A stretch of DNA of 64,000 nucleotides. Source: JAFEDN01 sp963697455 (GTDB lineage: Bacteria; Pseudomonadota; Gammaproteobacteria; Coxiellales; Coxiellaceae). Shown piece after piece: positions 25,248 through 34,686 of the stretch. The translations under genes were made by a program, and so were the position numbers. Location: assembly GCA_963697455.1 (NCBI GenBank), contig CAVOOI010000014.1, positions 169,757-233,756 on the forward strand, in the 5' to 3' direction. The notes under the pieces are model-generated. The model worked only from the letters and a program-made list of their open reading frames with translations, was not told the DNA's origin and did no database searches. Each line of letters begins with the position of its first letter. Within the stretch, counting starts at the first letter, position 1.

Positions 25248-25267
25248 TATCTCCCATTCAGGAGATA
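25248..25267. other. Perfect 7-bp stem hairpin in divergent promoter region
   Basis: TATCTCC and GGAGATA around CATTCA. It lies between the leftward operon and the symmetric array. It may be an operator or a 5'-leader structure of the leftward transcript. Confidence 0.3.
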
Positions 25268-25311
25268 TCCTGTCATAATGCGCTGAAAAATAAAACGTAA
25301 TTTACCCGGAT

Positions 25312-25473
25312 ATTTTTCCCGATCTACCTCTGAAAATTTCCCGATTTTCTTTAGAAATTTCCCAAAATGGAGTTTTTGCGCCTGAAAATCATGGATAAGT
25401 GATTGATTGTTGCTTGCCGCCGGGAAATTTTTAAAGAAAATCAGGAAATTTTTGCCACTCGATCGGGAAATTT
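25312..25473. repeat. Mirror-symmetric array of six GGGAAATTT-type sites
   Basis: Left arm copies AAATTTCCC at 25334 and 25355 and the variant ATTTTTCCC at 25312; right arm copies GGGAAATTT at 25422, AGGAAATTT at 25443 and GGGAAATTT at 25465. Spacings are 22 and 21 on the left and 21 and 22 on the right, and every mirror pair is centred on 25392.5. The 52-bp arms agree at about 41 positions, including the spacer TAAAGAAAATC. The sites are two helical turns apart. The centre coincides with the middle of the gap between the leftward operon (25206) and the rightward ParB-like gene (25578). Candidate bidirectional operator, partition site or iteron origin. Confidence 0.85.
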
Positions 25474-25577
25474 TGAGGGGGTAATGACGTGTTCATCTCT
25501 GTTTTTTTCTGAGATGATTATTCTCAAGGGTGAAGAAATTACTTTTCACCTGACTATCAATAATGGAGTTTTTCCCA

Positions 25578-26859
25578 ATGGAAATTCAGTGGTTTTTAAT
25601 TGACGATCTTCGACCTTACGAACGGAATCCGCGTAAAAACGCGCATGCTGTGGATAAGATCGCCGACAGTTTAAAAACCTACGGCTGGCAGCAGCCCATT
25701 GTCGTAGATACTGAATACACGATTATTGTGGGGCATACCCGCTGGCTGGCCGCTAAAAAACTCAAGATGGAAAAAGTGCCGGTGTCTATTGCTCAAGATT
25801 TAACGCCAGAACAGGTACGTACTTTATCGTATTGCCGATAATCGTCTCGGTGAAGAGGCGGAATGGGATCACTGATCTGTGACAGCAGAATTTGAATCTA
25901 TTAAAAGAAGTCAACGTGGATTTATCGCTGACCGGGTTTAGTGAAATTGAACTGACTAAATGGATGGGTAGTTTATCAGAACGGAGTCTGAGGAAGCCAG
26001 AAGACTGGCTCTCACCTCATCGACTTCGTGACGGTCAGTCAACCAGGCGATATCTGGGAGCTGGGGTCATCATCGGGTCATGTGTGGCGACGCTACGTCA
26101 TCCTGCCGATATGGTTACGGCTCATGGTCGGATAAAAAAGCCGATCTGGTGTTTATTCGATCCGCCTTACAATGTCGATTATGTTCAGGAACATCCCAAA
26201 TCCTGAAACCAGCCGCCGTATTCAAAACGATCATTTGAAAAAGCGATGTATTATCTTCAGTTTTTACAAACGGCCTTAGCTCAAAGCGATGCCTTATGTT
26301 TCGTTCCTGACGCTTCCTGGTACGTTTGTCATGCTTCGCAATGCCAGGATTTAGTGAAACAAGCACTAGAAGCCAACCAGTTACTGATTCGATCCCAGAT
26401 TATCTGGGCTAAAAAACCATTTTGTGTTAAACCGGAGGTCGTTACAAAACGCAGCATGAGCTTATTTTCTACGCTTACCGCCGAGGCCAGGCGGACGCGT
26501 GGTATGGAGATCGTGCGCAAAGCACCCTTTGGTGTATTCGATAAACCGTTATTCTGCGACCTTCATCCGACGATGAAGCCCTGGCGCTGGTACAACGAGC
26601 GCTGCAGAACAGCAGCTTACCGGGCGATTATGTGCTGGATATGTTTGGCGGAGCCGGATCCACCTTAATCGCAGCCGAGCAATCGCACCGCCATGCGATG
26701 CTCGTAGACATCGCGCCACAGTATGTGGACGTGATGGTGCGCCGCTGGCAGAAACACACTGCCAAAGCGGCGGTGTTGTCCGGTACAGACCAGACATTTG
26801 CAGATTGTGTATCAGCGCGACAGGGCTTCATTTCATGGCGGAGCAGAAACATGAGCTGA
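25578..26859 (+). pseudogene. ParB-domain DNA adenine methyltransferase, multiply frame-broken
   Basis: Starts at MEIQWFLIDDLRPYERNPR with a ParB/sulfiredoxin-like N-terminal domain (ADSLKTYGWQQPIVV, IIVGHTRWLAAKKL). Shifts and a stop occur near 25825 and 25873. Later frames give the methyltransferase core: LFDPPYNVDYV (DPPY motif) near 26150, WAKKPF near 26410 and MFGGAGSTLIAAEQ (SAM loop) near 26640. This is the phage-type ParB-methyltransferase that modifies element DNA. At least five indels break it, yet residues between breaks remain well conserved. It is the first rightward gene after the symmetric array. Confidence 0.65.
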
Positions 26860-27176
26860 CGGAACGGATTCATAAGAAAATCTGTGAAGCCCTGCGAATT
26901 GGAGCCAGTATGAATTCGCGGCGCGTTATGCCGGTATTCAGGTGAAATAGTTTTGGCGTTGGAAAAAGTGCGGGAGAAAACGTCACCGCAGAGATGAATG
27001 AAAAAGATCGGCAACGATGCATCGATTTTTTTGAGGAACCCGACAAGCCCGCGCGGATTATGAGATGGCTTATTTCATGAAAATGGAGAAGACTGGGCGG
27101 CAAAGACTGGAAGCCGTTGAAATGGAAATATTTGCATTTATTGGAAGCTCGATTGCAGGGCAACGAGGGTGAGTAA
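26835..27176 (+). pseudogene. Terminase small-subunit-like phage protein, broken
   Basis: The ATG at 26835 reads MAEQKHELTERIHKKICEALRIGAS. The sequence then continues in another frame as YEFAARYAGIQVK and FWRWKK, the helix-turn-helix pattern of phage terminase small subunits. The end (DWKPLKWKYLHLLEARL) is in a further frame and stops at 27176. It overlaps the end of the methyltransferase gene. Its presence next to the methyltransferase suggests a phage-derived cassette ahead of the conjugation genes. Confidence 0.45.
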
Positions 27177-27205
27177 AAAGAATAAAAATAGGAAAGAGGT
27201 TCGTC

Positions 27206-27564
27206 ATGAACGTGAATAACCGAATAGAGCAGATTAAAAAAATCAGTCAGTCCGCTGGATATCGGACTGTGGCTCGCGCTGTGTCATCCTACGCGGATAT
27301 CACATATCCGCTGGTTGTTGGCAGATCAGCGTGATGGGCATTTGTCTGTCGGCATTGGCGGATGGTACCGATATTTTAGCAGGCACTGACGCCAGCTTGT
27401 GGGAGACCCTCAACGGCACAGGTAAAAAATATATTTATGCCGCCGAAGGTATTTTAGGGTTGGCCGGTTATATGAAAACTAAAAATTTATTGATATTCAC
27501 CGGCATTGTGGTGGTGTCGATCTTCTTCAATATCATTCTCTCGATTGCTGGAGAAAGCGCATGA
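27206..27564 (+). pseudogene. traA: F-type pilin TraA (frame break in leader)
   Basis: The ATG at 27206 follows AAAGAGG and encodes a basic leader (MNVNNRIEQIKKISQ). The frame changes before 27331. From there the leader helix (ISVMGICLSALA) and the mature pilin (ADGTDILAG to SIAGESA) are intact. The mature part of about 68-70 residues matches F pilin length and has the two expected hydrophobic segments (YAAEGILGLAGYM, LLIFTGIVVVSIFFNIILSI). Pilin polymerises into the conjugative pilus. The stop overlaps the traL start (ATGA). Confidence 0.7.
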
Positions 27565-27847
27565 GTCAGGGATACCGCATTCCGCAGACGTTGGATGAAC
27601 CGTTTAAATTCATGCTGTGGACGATGGACGAATCATTCTGTTTTTAGCGCCGTTTCTTATCTTAATGCTGGCATTTAACAGTCCGGTCTGGGGCATGATC
27701 ACGGGTAGCGCCGCGATATTCGGCGTTAAAAAAATGAAAGGCGAACAAGGCCATTATTTTATTTTTCACTGGTTGTATTGGCATTTGCCGTCGTGTTTTA
27801 AATTGAAAGCCACGCCGCCGTCGTATTGGCGGGAATTGATTGGTTAA
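27561..27847 (+). pseudogene. traL: F-type T4SS protein TraL (one frame break)
   Basis: MSQGYRIPQTLDEPFKFML is a clear TraL N-terminus. The frame shifts by -1 near 27610 and continues as DDGRIILFLAPFLILMLAF and KGEQGHYFIFHWLYWHLP, ending 27847. About 95 aa when joined, the usual TraL size. TraL is a small inner-membrane pilus-assembly protein. It lies between traA and traE in canonical order. Confidence 0.75.
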
Positions 27848-27861
27848 CTCGGGAGAGAATT

Positions 27862-28482
27862 ATGGAAATTGCGCATTATAAATCTCGATTACAACAATTA
27901 ATTGCACAGCGAAACGGATATTTAGTATTGGCGGCAGCCTTAGCTGTCATCAGTCTCATTCTAGTCATTTGCGTTTGCCGAATGGTTAATCGTGAGCGGA
28001 TTGTCATTGTGCCACCTGTCATACAAGCAAGCATTCTGGGTGAATTCACAAACCGTATCGCCGGAATATTTATCTCAAATATCGTCTTTTCTCGCGCAAT
28101 TACGTTTAAACATGACGCCGAGTAGTGCGGAATATCAACGAGAAACGCTATTGCGCTATACCGATCCGGCTTATTACGGGGAGTTAAAAAATGAATTAGT
28201 GGAAGAAGCCGATCATTTAGCTAAAACCCACACGAGTCTTATTTTTTATCCGGTCGATATTTCCGTGGATGTTGCGCATCTCACCGCAGAAATTAGTGGT
28301 GATTTCAGCGCGACTGTGAGCAATATGCCACTGCCTGTCCAACGTCTCAGTTATCGCCTGGAGTTATCCGATACGCACAAGGCCGACTCTGGCTGCAATC
28401 GTTTCAGGAAATAATCGACAAAACCCATGAACTCAAAGAATCCAAACAGACCATTACTCAGGAGGACAGTTCTCATGCTTAA
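27862..28482 (+). pseudogene. traE: F-type T4SS protein TraE (two frame breaks)
   Basis: The start is MEIAHYKSRLQQLIAQRN with an N-terminal membrane helix (LVLAAALAVISLILVI). The frame changes near 28030, then reads QAFWVNSQTVSPEYLSQ and LRYTDPAYYGELKNELVEE. A second change near 28370 gives GRLWLQSFQEIIDKTH and a TAA at 28482. Joined length about 205 aa, close to other VirB8-like TraE proteins, which sit in the inner membrane and link secretion components. The end overlaps the traK start by 8 bp. Confidence 0.75.
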
Positions 28483-29308
28483 AAAGCTCATTAAAACTCA
28501 TTTAGGGTTAACCGTATCCCTCATGGCATTTTCAGCCTGGGTGGGGTTGACGCCCGCGCAAGCTAAAACGATTCTCGTAGAGAATAATGCAAAAAGTCTC
28601 TGCAAACTATTTCAGCGACAGAAATGACTCGTATTGCGGTCAGTGGTGATCGTATTGCGCTATTAAGAGGTACGGCGGGTGCTTATACGATCAGTAACGA
28701 TACTGTTCAAGGCGCGGTGTTTATAAAACCGGTAATCACTTCTGCTAAACTGTACGAAAACTTGTCCTATACCCAAAAATAAAAATGAATCTAAAAAACA
28801 TCATAAAATTTCTTGTCAAAAATACCCGAAAAAAATGAACGTCATAAAACCATTTTATTTATTTATCAGCACGGAGCAAGGACACAATTATATATTAAGT
28901 TTAACTCCACGATATCATCAACAGGCAGATGTGTTAGTGATCAAACCACAGGAGTCAGCCACGGAAGCGGCGAAAGTCTGGGAAACCAGCGACGCTTATT
29001 CGCAGACTTTAATCCGTTTAGTGGATGCCATCGTTCATCAAAAAATACCGAGTGGGTATACGCAATTTACTCTTAATAAACCCAAAGTATTTACTTTCGG
29101 CTCACAATTAAACCTGACATTAACGGATCGTTATATCGGCGCTCATTGGGATGTGGATATTTATCAAATCACCAATCATTCTCGTCAGAGAGTCACCATT
29201 ACTGAGAACGAATTATTCCAGACCGGTGATCGCGCCATTTACTGTCAGAAAACAACTTTACACCCTCAACAATCGATTAAAATGATTAAGGTGGTCAGCC
29301 ATGTCTAA
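28475..29308 (+). pseudogene. traK: F-type T4SS secretin-like protein TraK (several frame breaks)
   Basis: The ATG at 28475 gives a signal peptide (MLKKLIKTHL ... TPAQAKTILVENN). The frame shifts near 28600 (SATEMTRIAVSGDRIALL, VQGAVFIKP) and near 28790, then continues as FYLFISTEQGHNYILSLTP through IGAHWDVDIYQITNHS to 29308. TraK is the outer-membrane-associated VirB9-like component of the F-type core complex. Overlaps the traB start by 8 bp. Confidence 0.75.
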
Positions 29309-30588
29309 AAAATCTGATCATTCATATCAATCAGAAGTGGACACGCAACCCAGCCGAGTCAAGAAAAAACAACAAAAGCACCTGGCGATCGCGGTGATCT
29401 CTATAGCATTAATAGGCTGGGTTTTTTATTTATTCCTGTCGAGTCATGCGGATTTACATCACAGGGTAAACGAAAATCCACCACACAGTTTCAGATTGAC
29501 AATCCCACGACGCATATTGATGGTGCAGGCCTTTGGATGGAACGTACCCGAACCGAACTAAATAAAACACAAAAAACCACTTCAGAACTTCAACAACAGT
29601 TACAGTTCATCGCCCAACAAAAAACAGCGCAGGAGCAGGCGAATCAGTCTCAACGTGAAGCCATGCAGATCCTGCAAATACAACTCAAAGCGTTACAGGA
29701 AAAATTAAACACCGCTAACCCAGATGTGATTAACCCACAGAATACTTCCGCTAATGGCGTCAATACCTCTATCCCGGTGACCACTCCCGCCGCCTGCACT
29801 CCATCCTTTAGCGGGCGTTAGCGATGATATTTTAGAATTAACTCCGCCAAAACCGCAGTCCAGTTGTTCCGCCAGTGACTCGACCCTCTAAAACCCCCGA
29901 TACTTTTGTTCCGGCAGGCACATTTGTGCGCGCGGTGATGCTGGGTGGCGCGGATGCTTCCACCGGTGTTAATAGTCAAAGTAATCCTACACCGGTGTTA
30001 TTTAGACTACTGGACGTGGGGACATTGCCCAATCATCAACAGAGTCACCTCAAGGATTGCGTCGCCACGGCGGCAGTGATTGGAGATATTTCTTCCGAGC
30101 GTGGCCAGATGCGGCTAGAGAGGCTTAGTTGCGTCAGTTCTAATCATCGTGAGGTCATTGAATTACCGGTGGAAGGCACGGTATTTGGGCCGGAAGGTAA
30201 AAATGGCGTGCGGGGTGTTCCGTTGTGGCGCGAAGGTGCTTTGTTAAAACGCGCTTTTATCGCCGGATCATTATCGGGTTTCTCGCAGGGCATTGCTTCA
30301 CAATATACGACCACAGCGCTTTCGCCAACTGGCGCGGTCAGTAGTGTCAATAATTCGGATATTTTTAAATTCGGAGCGGCGCAAGGTGTTAGCAATGCGA
30401 TGGATAAAATTGCGGATTATAACATTCGCCGTGCCGATCAATATCATCCGGTGATTCAGTTATCGGCAGGAACGATTGTCGATGTTGTGTTTTTAAAGGG
30501 GTTTTACCTGGATGGCCAAAAACACGATAATGAGAAAGAAGCCATTTTATCGCCGTTTGAATCTACTTCATTTGCTTTTAATAAGTAA
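29301..30588 (+). pseudogene. traB: F-type T4SS scaffold TraB (two frame breaks)
   Basis: Three open pieces form one VirB10-like TraB. The first has an N-terminal basic region and one membrane helix (HLAIAVISIALIGWVFYLFL). The second, from about 29490, has a coiled-coil (MERTRTELNKTQKTTSEL). The third, from about 29870, has the conserved beta domain (TFVPAGTFVRAVMLGGADA, GDISSERGQMRLERLSC, PLWREGALLKRAFIAG, ending 30588). A proline-rich linker (LELTPPKPQSS) straddles the second break. TraB spans inner and outer membranes. Confidence 0.8.
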
Positions 30589-30733
30589 TGTAACACCAGC
30601 GGCTCAAATTCCAGTAGCGCCTAACGCTAATTCATTGCCGACAGCAACTGCCATCAATCCTTTGCTGCTGACGCCAGCGCAAATTCGGGCATTGCAAACC
30701 CATCAACCTAATAGTTCTTTTTTTAAATCCTAA
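30530..30733 (+). CDS. Small exported protein between traB and traV
   Basis: 67 aa starting inside the end of traB in another frame. The N-terminus MRKKPFYRRLNLLHLLLIS looks like a signal peptide ending near TPAAQ. The mature part is Pro/Asn/Thr-rich (PVAPNANSLPTATAINPLL). F-type clusters often have small variable genes (traP, trbD, trbG) here. Not recognised, and coding status is moderately likely. Confidence 0.4.
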   Translation: MRKKPFYRRLNLLHLLLISNVTPAAQIPVAPNANSLPTATAINPLLLTPAQIRALQTHQPNSSFFKS

Positions 30734-30747
30734 AGGAGATCAATCTT

Positions 30748-31152
30748 ATGTGGAATTCTAACCGTTCAAAACAATTATTCAACTTTGGTGTATTGATCAG
30801 TTTCAGTGCTGCACTGATGGGTTGCGGAGAACTCAATTCTCAATTTACCTGTCCGATGAAACCCGGCGTTTCCTGCCAGAGTTTGGATCAAGTGAACACG
30901 CTGGTGGATCAGGGTAAGCTGGCTCAATCAAAACCAGCGCCATCGGCTGAAATGACGCTGACTGTGGATAGCCGTTATTTAGCGGATGCTGGATATTCAA
31001 CCGGTTCTAGTCCAGCGCAACCCAGAAATGGTGATGCGTCTTTGGATCGCGCCTTATCAAGATAGCCAGGGAAATTATTTTTCTGCCAATACGGTCTATC
31101 ACGTTCTTCAACCGGGGCATTGGATAATCGGAGACTGCAATCACCTCAACGG
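30748..31152 (+). pseudogene. traV: F-type T4SS lipoprotein TraV (frame break near C-terminus)
   Basis: AAAGGAG precedes the start. A lipobox-like FSAALMGCGEL is followed by the TraV signature NSQFTCPMKPGVSCQSLDQVN. The frame shifts near 31010; the C-terminus (EMVMRLWIAPYQDSQGNYF, HVLQPGHW) is in the second frame. The exact 3' end is uncertain and probably reaches into the traC start. TraV is the VirB7-like lipoprotein that anchors TraK and TraB at the outer membrane. Confidence 0.75.
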
Positions 31153-33714
31153 ATGCTGCTCATGCTTAATTCCAAATCGGTTTTTGATTTTTCAGCTTTT
31201 TCAACCTGGTCTGCCCGCCTGGCCGGTTGGTTGGGTGAATCTCAATCTGTCGGTGTTGAGCAAGCTAATCCCGTTTTCAGCGCTTTGAATGATTTATTGG
31301 CGCAATGCCCTTTGTCCAGCTTATTGCCTTATGAAACGTATGACCCGGATTCGCAGCTCTTCATCAATAAACGGAGCTGCGGCTGGATGTTGGAGGTAGC
31401 GCCTTTGACGGGAGCCACCCCGCAAACGGTAGAGATTTTGGGAAGTTTGTTAACGGATGTGCTGCCGGTCAACGCAGACTGTCAATGTCTGTTATGGGCT
31501 TCGGACAAAATTGGTTCAGCCATCGATCAGTTCGCCGCCGAGCGCTCACTGGCAGGAGAGACTTTCGCCTGGCTTGCGCAAAAGAGAGCGGAATTTTTAA
31601 AGCTAGGCACGTTGAATTCATTAACACAGAGCGGTTCTTATATTTTACGGGATTTTCGGCTATTTTTAATCGTTTCTAGTCCACTCAAAGATTTAACGGC
31701 AGATACTCAAACTTTGGTTCGATTACGCGAAGACTTTGTCAGTTCACTGAATTCCTTACAAATGGCCACCCGTCCCATTCCGATCACTCATTTTATTAGC
31801 TTGTTAATTGATTTATTAAATCCATCCCGGGATTGTTATTCGGCGCAACAACGCTGGAATGAATACGATGCGCTGGCATTACAAGTCACAGATCCCGAAT
31901 ATCGCTGTCAGGTTTATAAAGATCATCTGACCTTAAATAAAAGTGATGAGGAAGCTTGGGCGGTGCAGTGCTTTAGTGTGCGCGATTTTCCGGAGTCCGT
32001 GGGCTTGTGGCAGGCTGGTGAAAACCTGGGACAACTGTTTAATGCGGCGTTACAAATTCCCTGTCCCTTTGTCGTAAGTTTTCACGTTCGACCGGAAGAT
32101 ATCGAAAAATCCACTGCCAAAGCCCAGATGCGATTTATGAATAAAGATTCCACGGCTAAAAGTCCGCTGGCTAAATTCAAACCGAGTATTGGTAAAGAAT
32201 ATCAGGACTGGAAATTTGCCCGCGATCGGTTGAGTGAAGGCGATCGCTTGGTTAAAGTATTTTATCAAGTCATTTTATATTCCCCTGTGGAACAATCCCA
32301 CAACGCCGAGCGAAAATTACGGGATTTATATCGTGCCAATGGTTGGAAATTAAAAAAAGAATCCTATCTGCAGTTACAATCCTGGTTAGCTATCTTACCG
32401 ATGATGATGACGGAAGGGATGTTTGAAGATTTAAAACGATTAGGCCGTTTGCGCACTATGAATGCGTTGTCGGCCATTAATATCGCGCCGTTACTGGGTG
32501 AATGGAAAGGCTTAACGCGTTCCAGCCTGTTCCTTCCCGGTCGGCGCGGCCAAATTGCCATCTGGAATCCGTTTGATAATCCAGACGGAAATTACAATGT
32601 AGCGATTGCCGCAACCTCTGGCAGTGGTAAATCGGCGCTGACGCAAGAGTATATTGTCGCTTTACTCGGAGCCGGTGGTCGAGTCTGGGTCATTGACGTC
32701 GGTCGCTCCTATGAAAAAACTTGTAAATTATTGGGCGGCGAATTTATCGAATTTAAATCCGATCAGCCCATTTCTCTCAACCTGTTCACTTTTATCGAGC
32801 AGATGGATGACGAATCTCTGGAAATTTTGAAGCCGTTACTGGCGGCGATGGCGCGTCCACAAAGCAACGTCACCGACGAAGAAATGACGTTTTTAGAAAA
32901 AGGCGTTAAAGCGGCTTGGGATCAGAAAGGTCAAGCGGCCAGTATTACCACGGTGTCAGAATGGCTCAGTCAACAGGCTAGTCCGATCTGCACTACGCTC
33001 TCACATTTGCTGTACCCTTACACCAAACACGGTATGTATGGAAAATTTTTCGAGGGCCCCTGCACGCTCAACATTCATAATCATTTTATCGTGTTGGAAC
33101 TCGAAGAACTCAAGCAAAAAAAAGATTTACAAAAAATTGTGTTATTGGTATTGATGTATCAAATTTCTAAGCGCATGTATTTAGGCAGCCGTTCTCAAGT
33201 GAAATCCTGCATCATTGATGAAGCCTGGGATTTATTGGGCAGTGATCAGGAAGGCGCGGCCAAATTTATTGAAACCGGCTATCGGCGCGCCCGGCGCTAT
33301 AATGCTAATTTTGTGACGGTCACGCAGGGCGTTAATGATTATTTTAAAAATGCCACCTCACTCGCGGCTTTTGAGAACTCGGCATTTACCTTAATCCTGG
33401 CGCAAAATCGGGAAGCGATCGCTCAATTACGCGCTTCTGGAAAATTTCCGATGGATGATTATACCGAAAAATTATTTCAGAGTGTGCGGCGCGGCGATGA
33501 CTACTCGGAATGTGTGATTAAAAGTCCACAGGGAATTTCCGTGCATCGAATCATATTCGATCCTTATTCACGGATTTTATATTCCTCCAAAGGGGAAGAG
33601 TTTGAAGCGGTGAAGCGATATCAGGCTCAGGGACTTTCTCTACAAGTGGCGATTGAGAAAGTCGCTAAAAAATTCACAACCATCAAGCAACCCATATCGG
33701 GAGATAAAAAATGA
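31153..33714 (+). CDS. traC: F-type T4SS ATPase TraC (VirB4 family)
   Basis: About 853 aa from the ATG at 31153 (MLLMLNSKSVFDFSAF); the open frame extends further upstream. N-terminal TraC domain: FSALNDLLAQCPLSSLLPYE, SCGWMLEVAPLTG. Walker A ATSGSGKSAL lies near residue 490, with WVIDVGRSYEKTC after it and Walker-B-like CIIDEAWDLLGSDQEGA near 700. TraC is the peripheral inner-membrane ATPase that powers pilus assembly. The gene is intact, in contrast to the genes just upstream. Overlaps trbI by ATGA. Confidence 0.93.
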   Translation: MLLMLNSKSVFDFSAFSTWSARLAGWLGESQSVGVEQANPVFSALNDLLAQCPLSSLLPYETYDPDSQLFINKRSCGWMLEVAPLTGATPQTVEILGSLLTDVLPVNADCQCLLWASDKIGSAIDQFAAERSLAGETFAWLAQKRAEFLKLGTLNSLTQSGSYILRDFRLFLIVSSPLKDLTADTQTLVRLREDFVSSLNSLQMATRPIPITHFISLLIDLLNPSRDCYSAQQRWNEYDALALQVTDPEYRCQVYKDHLTLNKSDEEAWAVQCFSVRDFPESVGLWQAGENLGQLFNAALQIPCPFVVSFHVRPEDIEKSTAKAQMRFMNKDSTAKSPLAKFKPSIGKEYQDWKFARDRLSEGDRLVKVFYQVILYSPVEQSHNAERKLRDLYRANGWKLKKESYLQLQSWLAILPMMMTEGMFEDLKRLGRLRTMNALSAINIAPLLGEWKGLTRSSLFLPGRRGQIAIWNPFDNPDGNYNVAIAATSGSGKSALTQEYIVALLGAGGRVWVIDVGRSYEKTCKLLGGEFIEFKSDQPISLNLFTFIEQMDDESLEILKPLLAAMARPQSNVTDEEMTFLEKGVKAAWDQKGQAASITTVSEWLSQQASPICTTLSHLLYPYTKHGMYGKFFEGPCTLNIHNHFIVLELEELKQKKDLQKIVLLVLMYQISKRMYLGSRSQVKSCIIDEAWDLLGSDQEGAAKFIETGYRRARRYNANFVTVTQGVNDYFKNATSLAAFENSAFTLILAQNREAIAQLRASGKFPMDDYTEKLFQSVRRGDDYSECVIKSPQGISVHRIIFDPYSRILYSSKGEEFEAVKRYQAQGLSLQVAIEKVAKKFTTIKQPISGDKK

Positions 33715-34079
33715 ATCATCCTAATCAAGGCAGCTACTGCACTAAAATCCAGCTTTTCAGTGTGGCGCTGATGTGTGTATTCATCAGCCTCTTGATGAAC
33801 TTTGCACTCAATCGTTATTTGTCAGTGAATAGACAAGTGGCGATCGTGGATATTACTGGCCTCATTCACCAATTTGTGAAAATGGAATTAACGCAATCTG
33901 ATTCGCCTGCTAAACATCAACAACGAATTCATGCTTTTAGCGCGCAACTGGAAGCCACCCTACAAACGGTTGCTAAAGAAAATCACGTCATTTTGGTTCC
34001 GAAGGAAGCGGTTATTGCCGGTGGGATTGATCTGACCCCAGAAGTTTCTAAACGCCTGGAGAAATCCGATGCGGTATAA
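33711..34079 (+). CDS. trbI: F-type conjugation protein TrbI
   Basis: 122 aa. One N-terminal membrane helix (LFSVALMCVFISLLMNFAL) is followed by a periplasmic domain with VAIVDITGLIHQFV and ENHVILVPKEAVIAGGIDLT, the typical TrbI pattern. TrbI affects pilus extension and retraction. It sits between traC and traW as in F and overlaps both genes. Confidence 0.85.
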   Translation: MNHPNQGSYCTKIQLFSVALMCVFISLLMNFALNRYLSVNRQVAIVDITGLIHQFVKMELTQSDSPAKHQQRIHAFSAQLEATLQTVAKENHVILVPKEAVIAGGIDLTPEVSKRLEKSDAV

Positions 34080-34686
34080 AGTCAGCATCGCCATGATGGT
34101 TTTTTATTTCCTGCCGGTTTTTGCGGATGATGCGAAGGTGATCGGCCCGGTTTATCCCATCACGGAAACTGATTTTATTCAGATGGCGCAGAAAAAAATT
34201 CAGGAAAAAATGATCGGTGACGACAGCAAAAGTTGGCAGGATCAGCAGAGATCGATGAGGGTGGCAGCGGATCGACCTACTCCGGTGCTGGGATTGCGTC
34301 CCACAATCCACTCCCGGCGCTGGTTATTCGATCCCTCGTTTGTTATTCCCGTCGACGTGCGGTCTGCCAACGGTTCTATTTTAATGAAAGTCGGCTCCCG
34401 TTTCAATCCGTTGGAAAAAATAAACCTGAAAAGTGCGTTGATTTTTTTCGATGGGGATGATCCCGATCAAGTGGCTTGGGCACAGAGGAAAAATGAAGCC
34501 TTGAAAGGTCGGGATTTATTGATTTTAATCAACGGCTCATTGCACTCCGCATCATTACAATTCCCCCATCAGCACGTGTATTTCGATCAAGGCGGGCGAA
34601 TAACGCAAAAATTACAAATCACGCATGTGCCGGCCATCGTCCGGCAGGTGGATCACCAATTAGAAATCAGCGAGGTCACCCCATGA
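34069..34686 (+). CDS. traW: F-type T4SS protein TraW
   Basis: 205 aa with a signal peptide (MRYKVSIAMMVFYFLPVFA). Conserved blocks: YPITETDFIQMAQKKI, WLFDPSFVIPVDVRSANG, FNPLEKINLKSALIFFDGD. TraW is periplasmic and works with TraU and TrbC in pilus assembly. Overlaps trbI by 11 bp and traU by 4 bp. Confidence 0.92.
   Translation: MRYKVSIAMMVFYFLPVFADDAKVIGPVYPITETDFIQMAQKKIQEKMIGDDSKSWQDQQRSMRVAADRPTPVLGLRPTIHSRRWLFDPSFVIPVDVRSANGSILMKVGSRFNPLEKINLKSALIFFDGDDPDQVAWAQRKNEALKGRDLLILINGSLHSASLQFPHQHVYFDQGGRITQKLQITHVPAIVRQVDHQLEISEVTP

Noticed and set aside
25312..25473. CRISPR array
   Set aside because: The repeats are 9 bp, inverted about a centre, and lack unique spacers of CRISPR size; no cas genes are present.
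25403..25603. 66-codon plus-strand frame across the right arm of the symmetric array
   Set aside because: Its sequence is generated by the repeat sites themselves and it overlaps the real ParB-like start.
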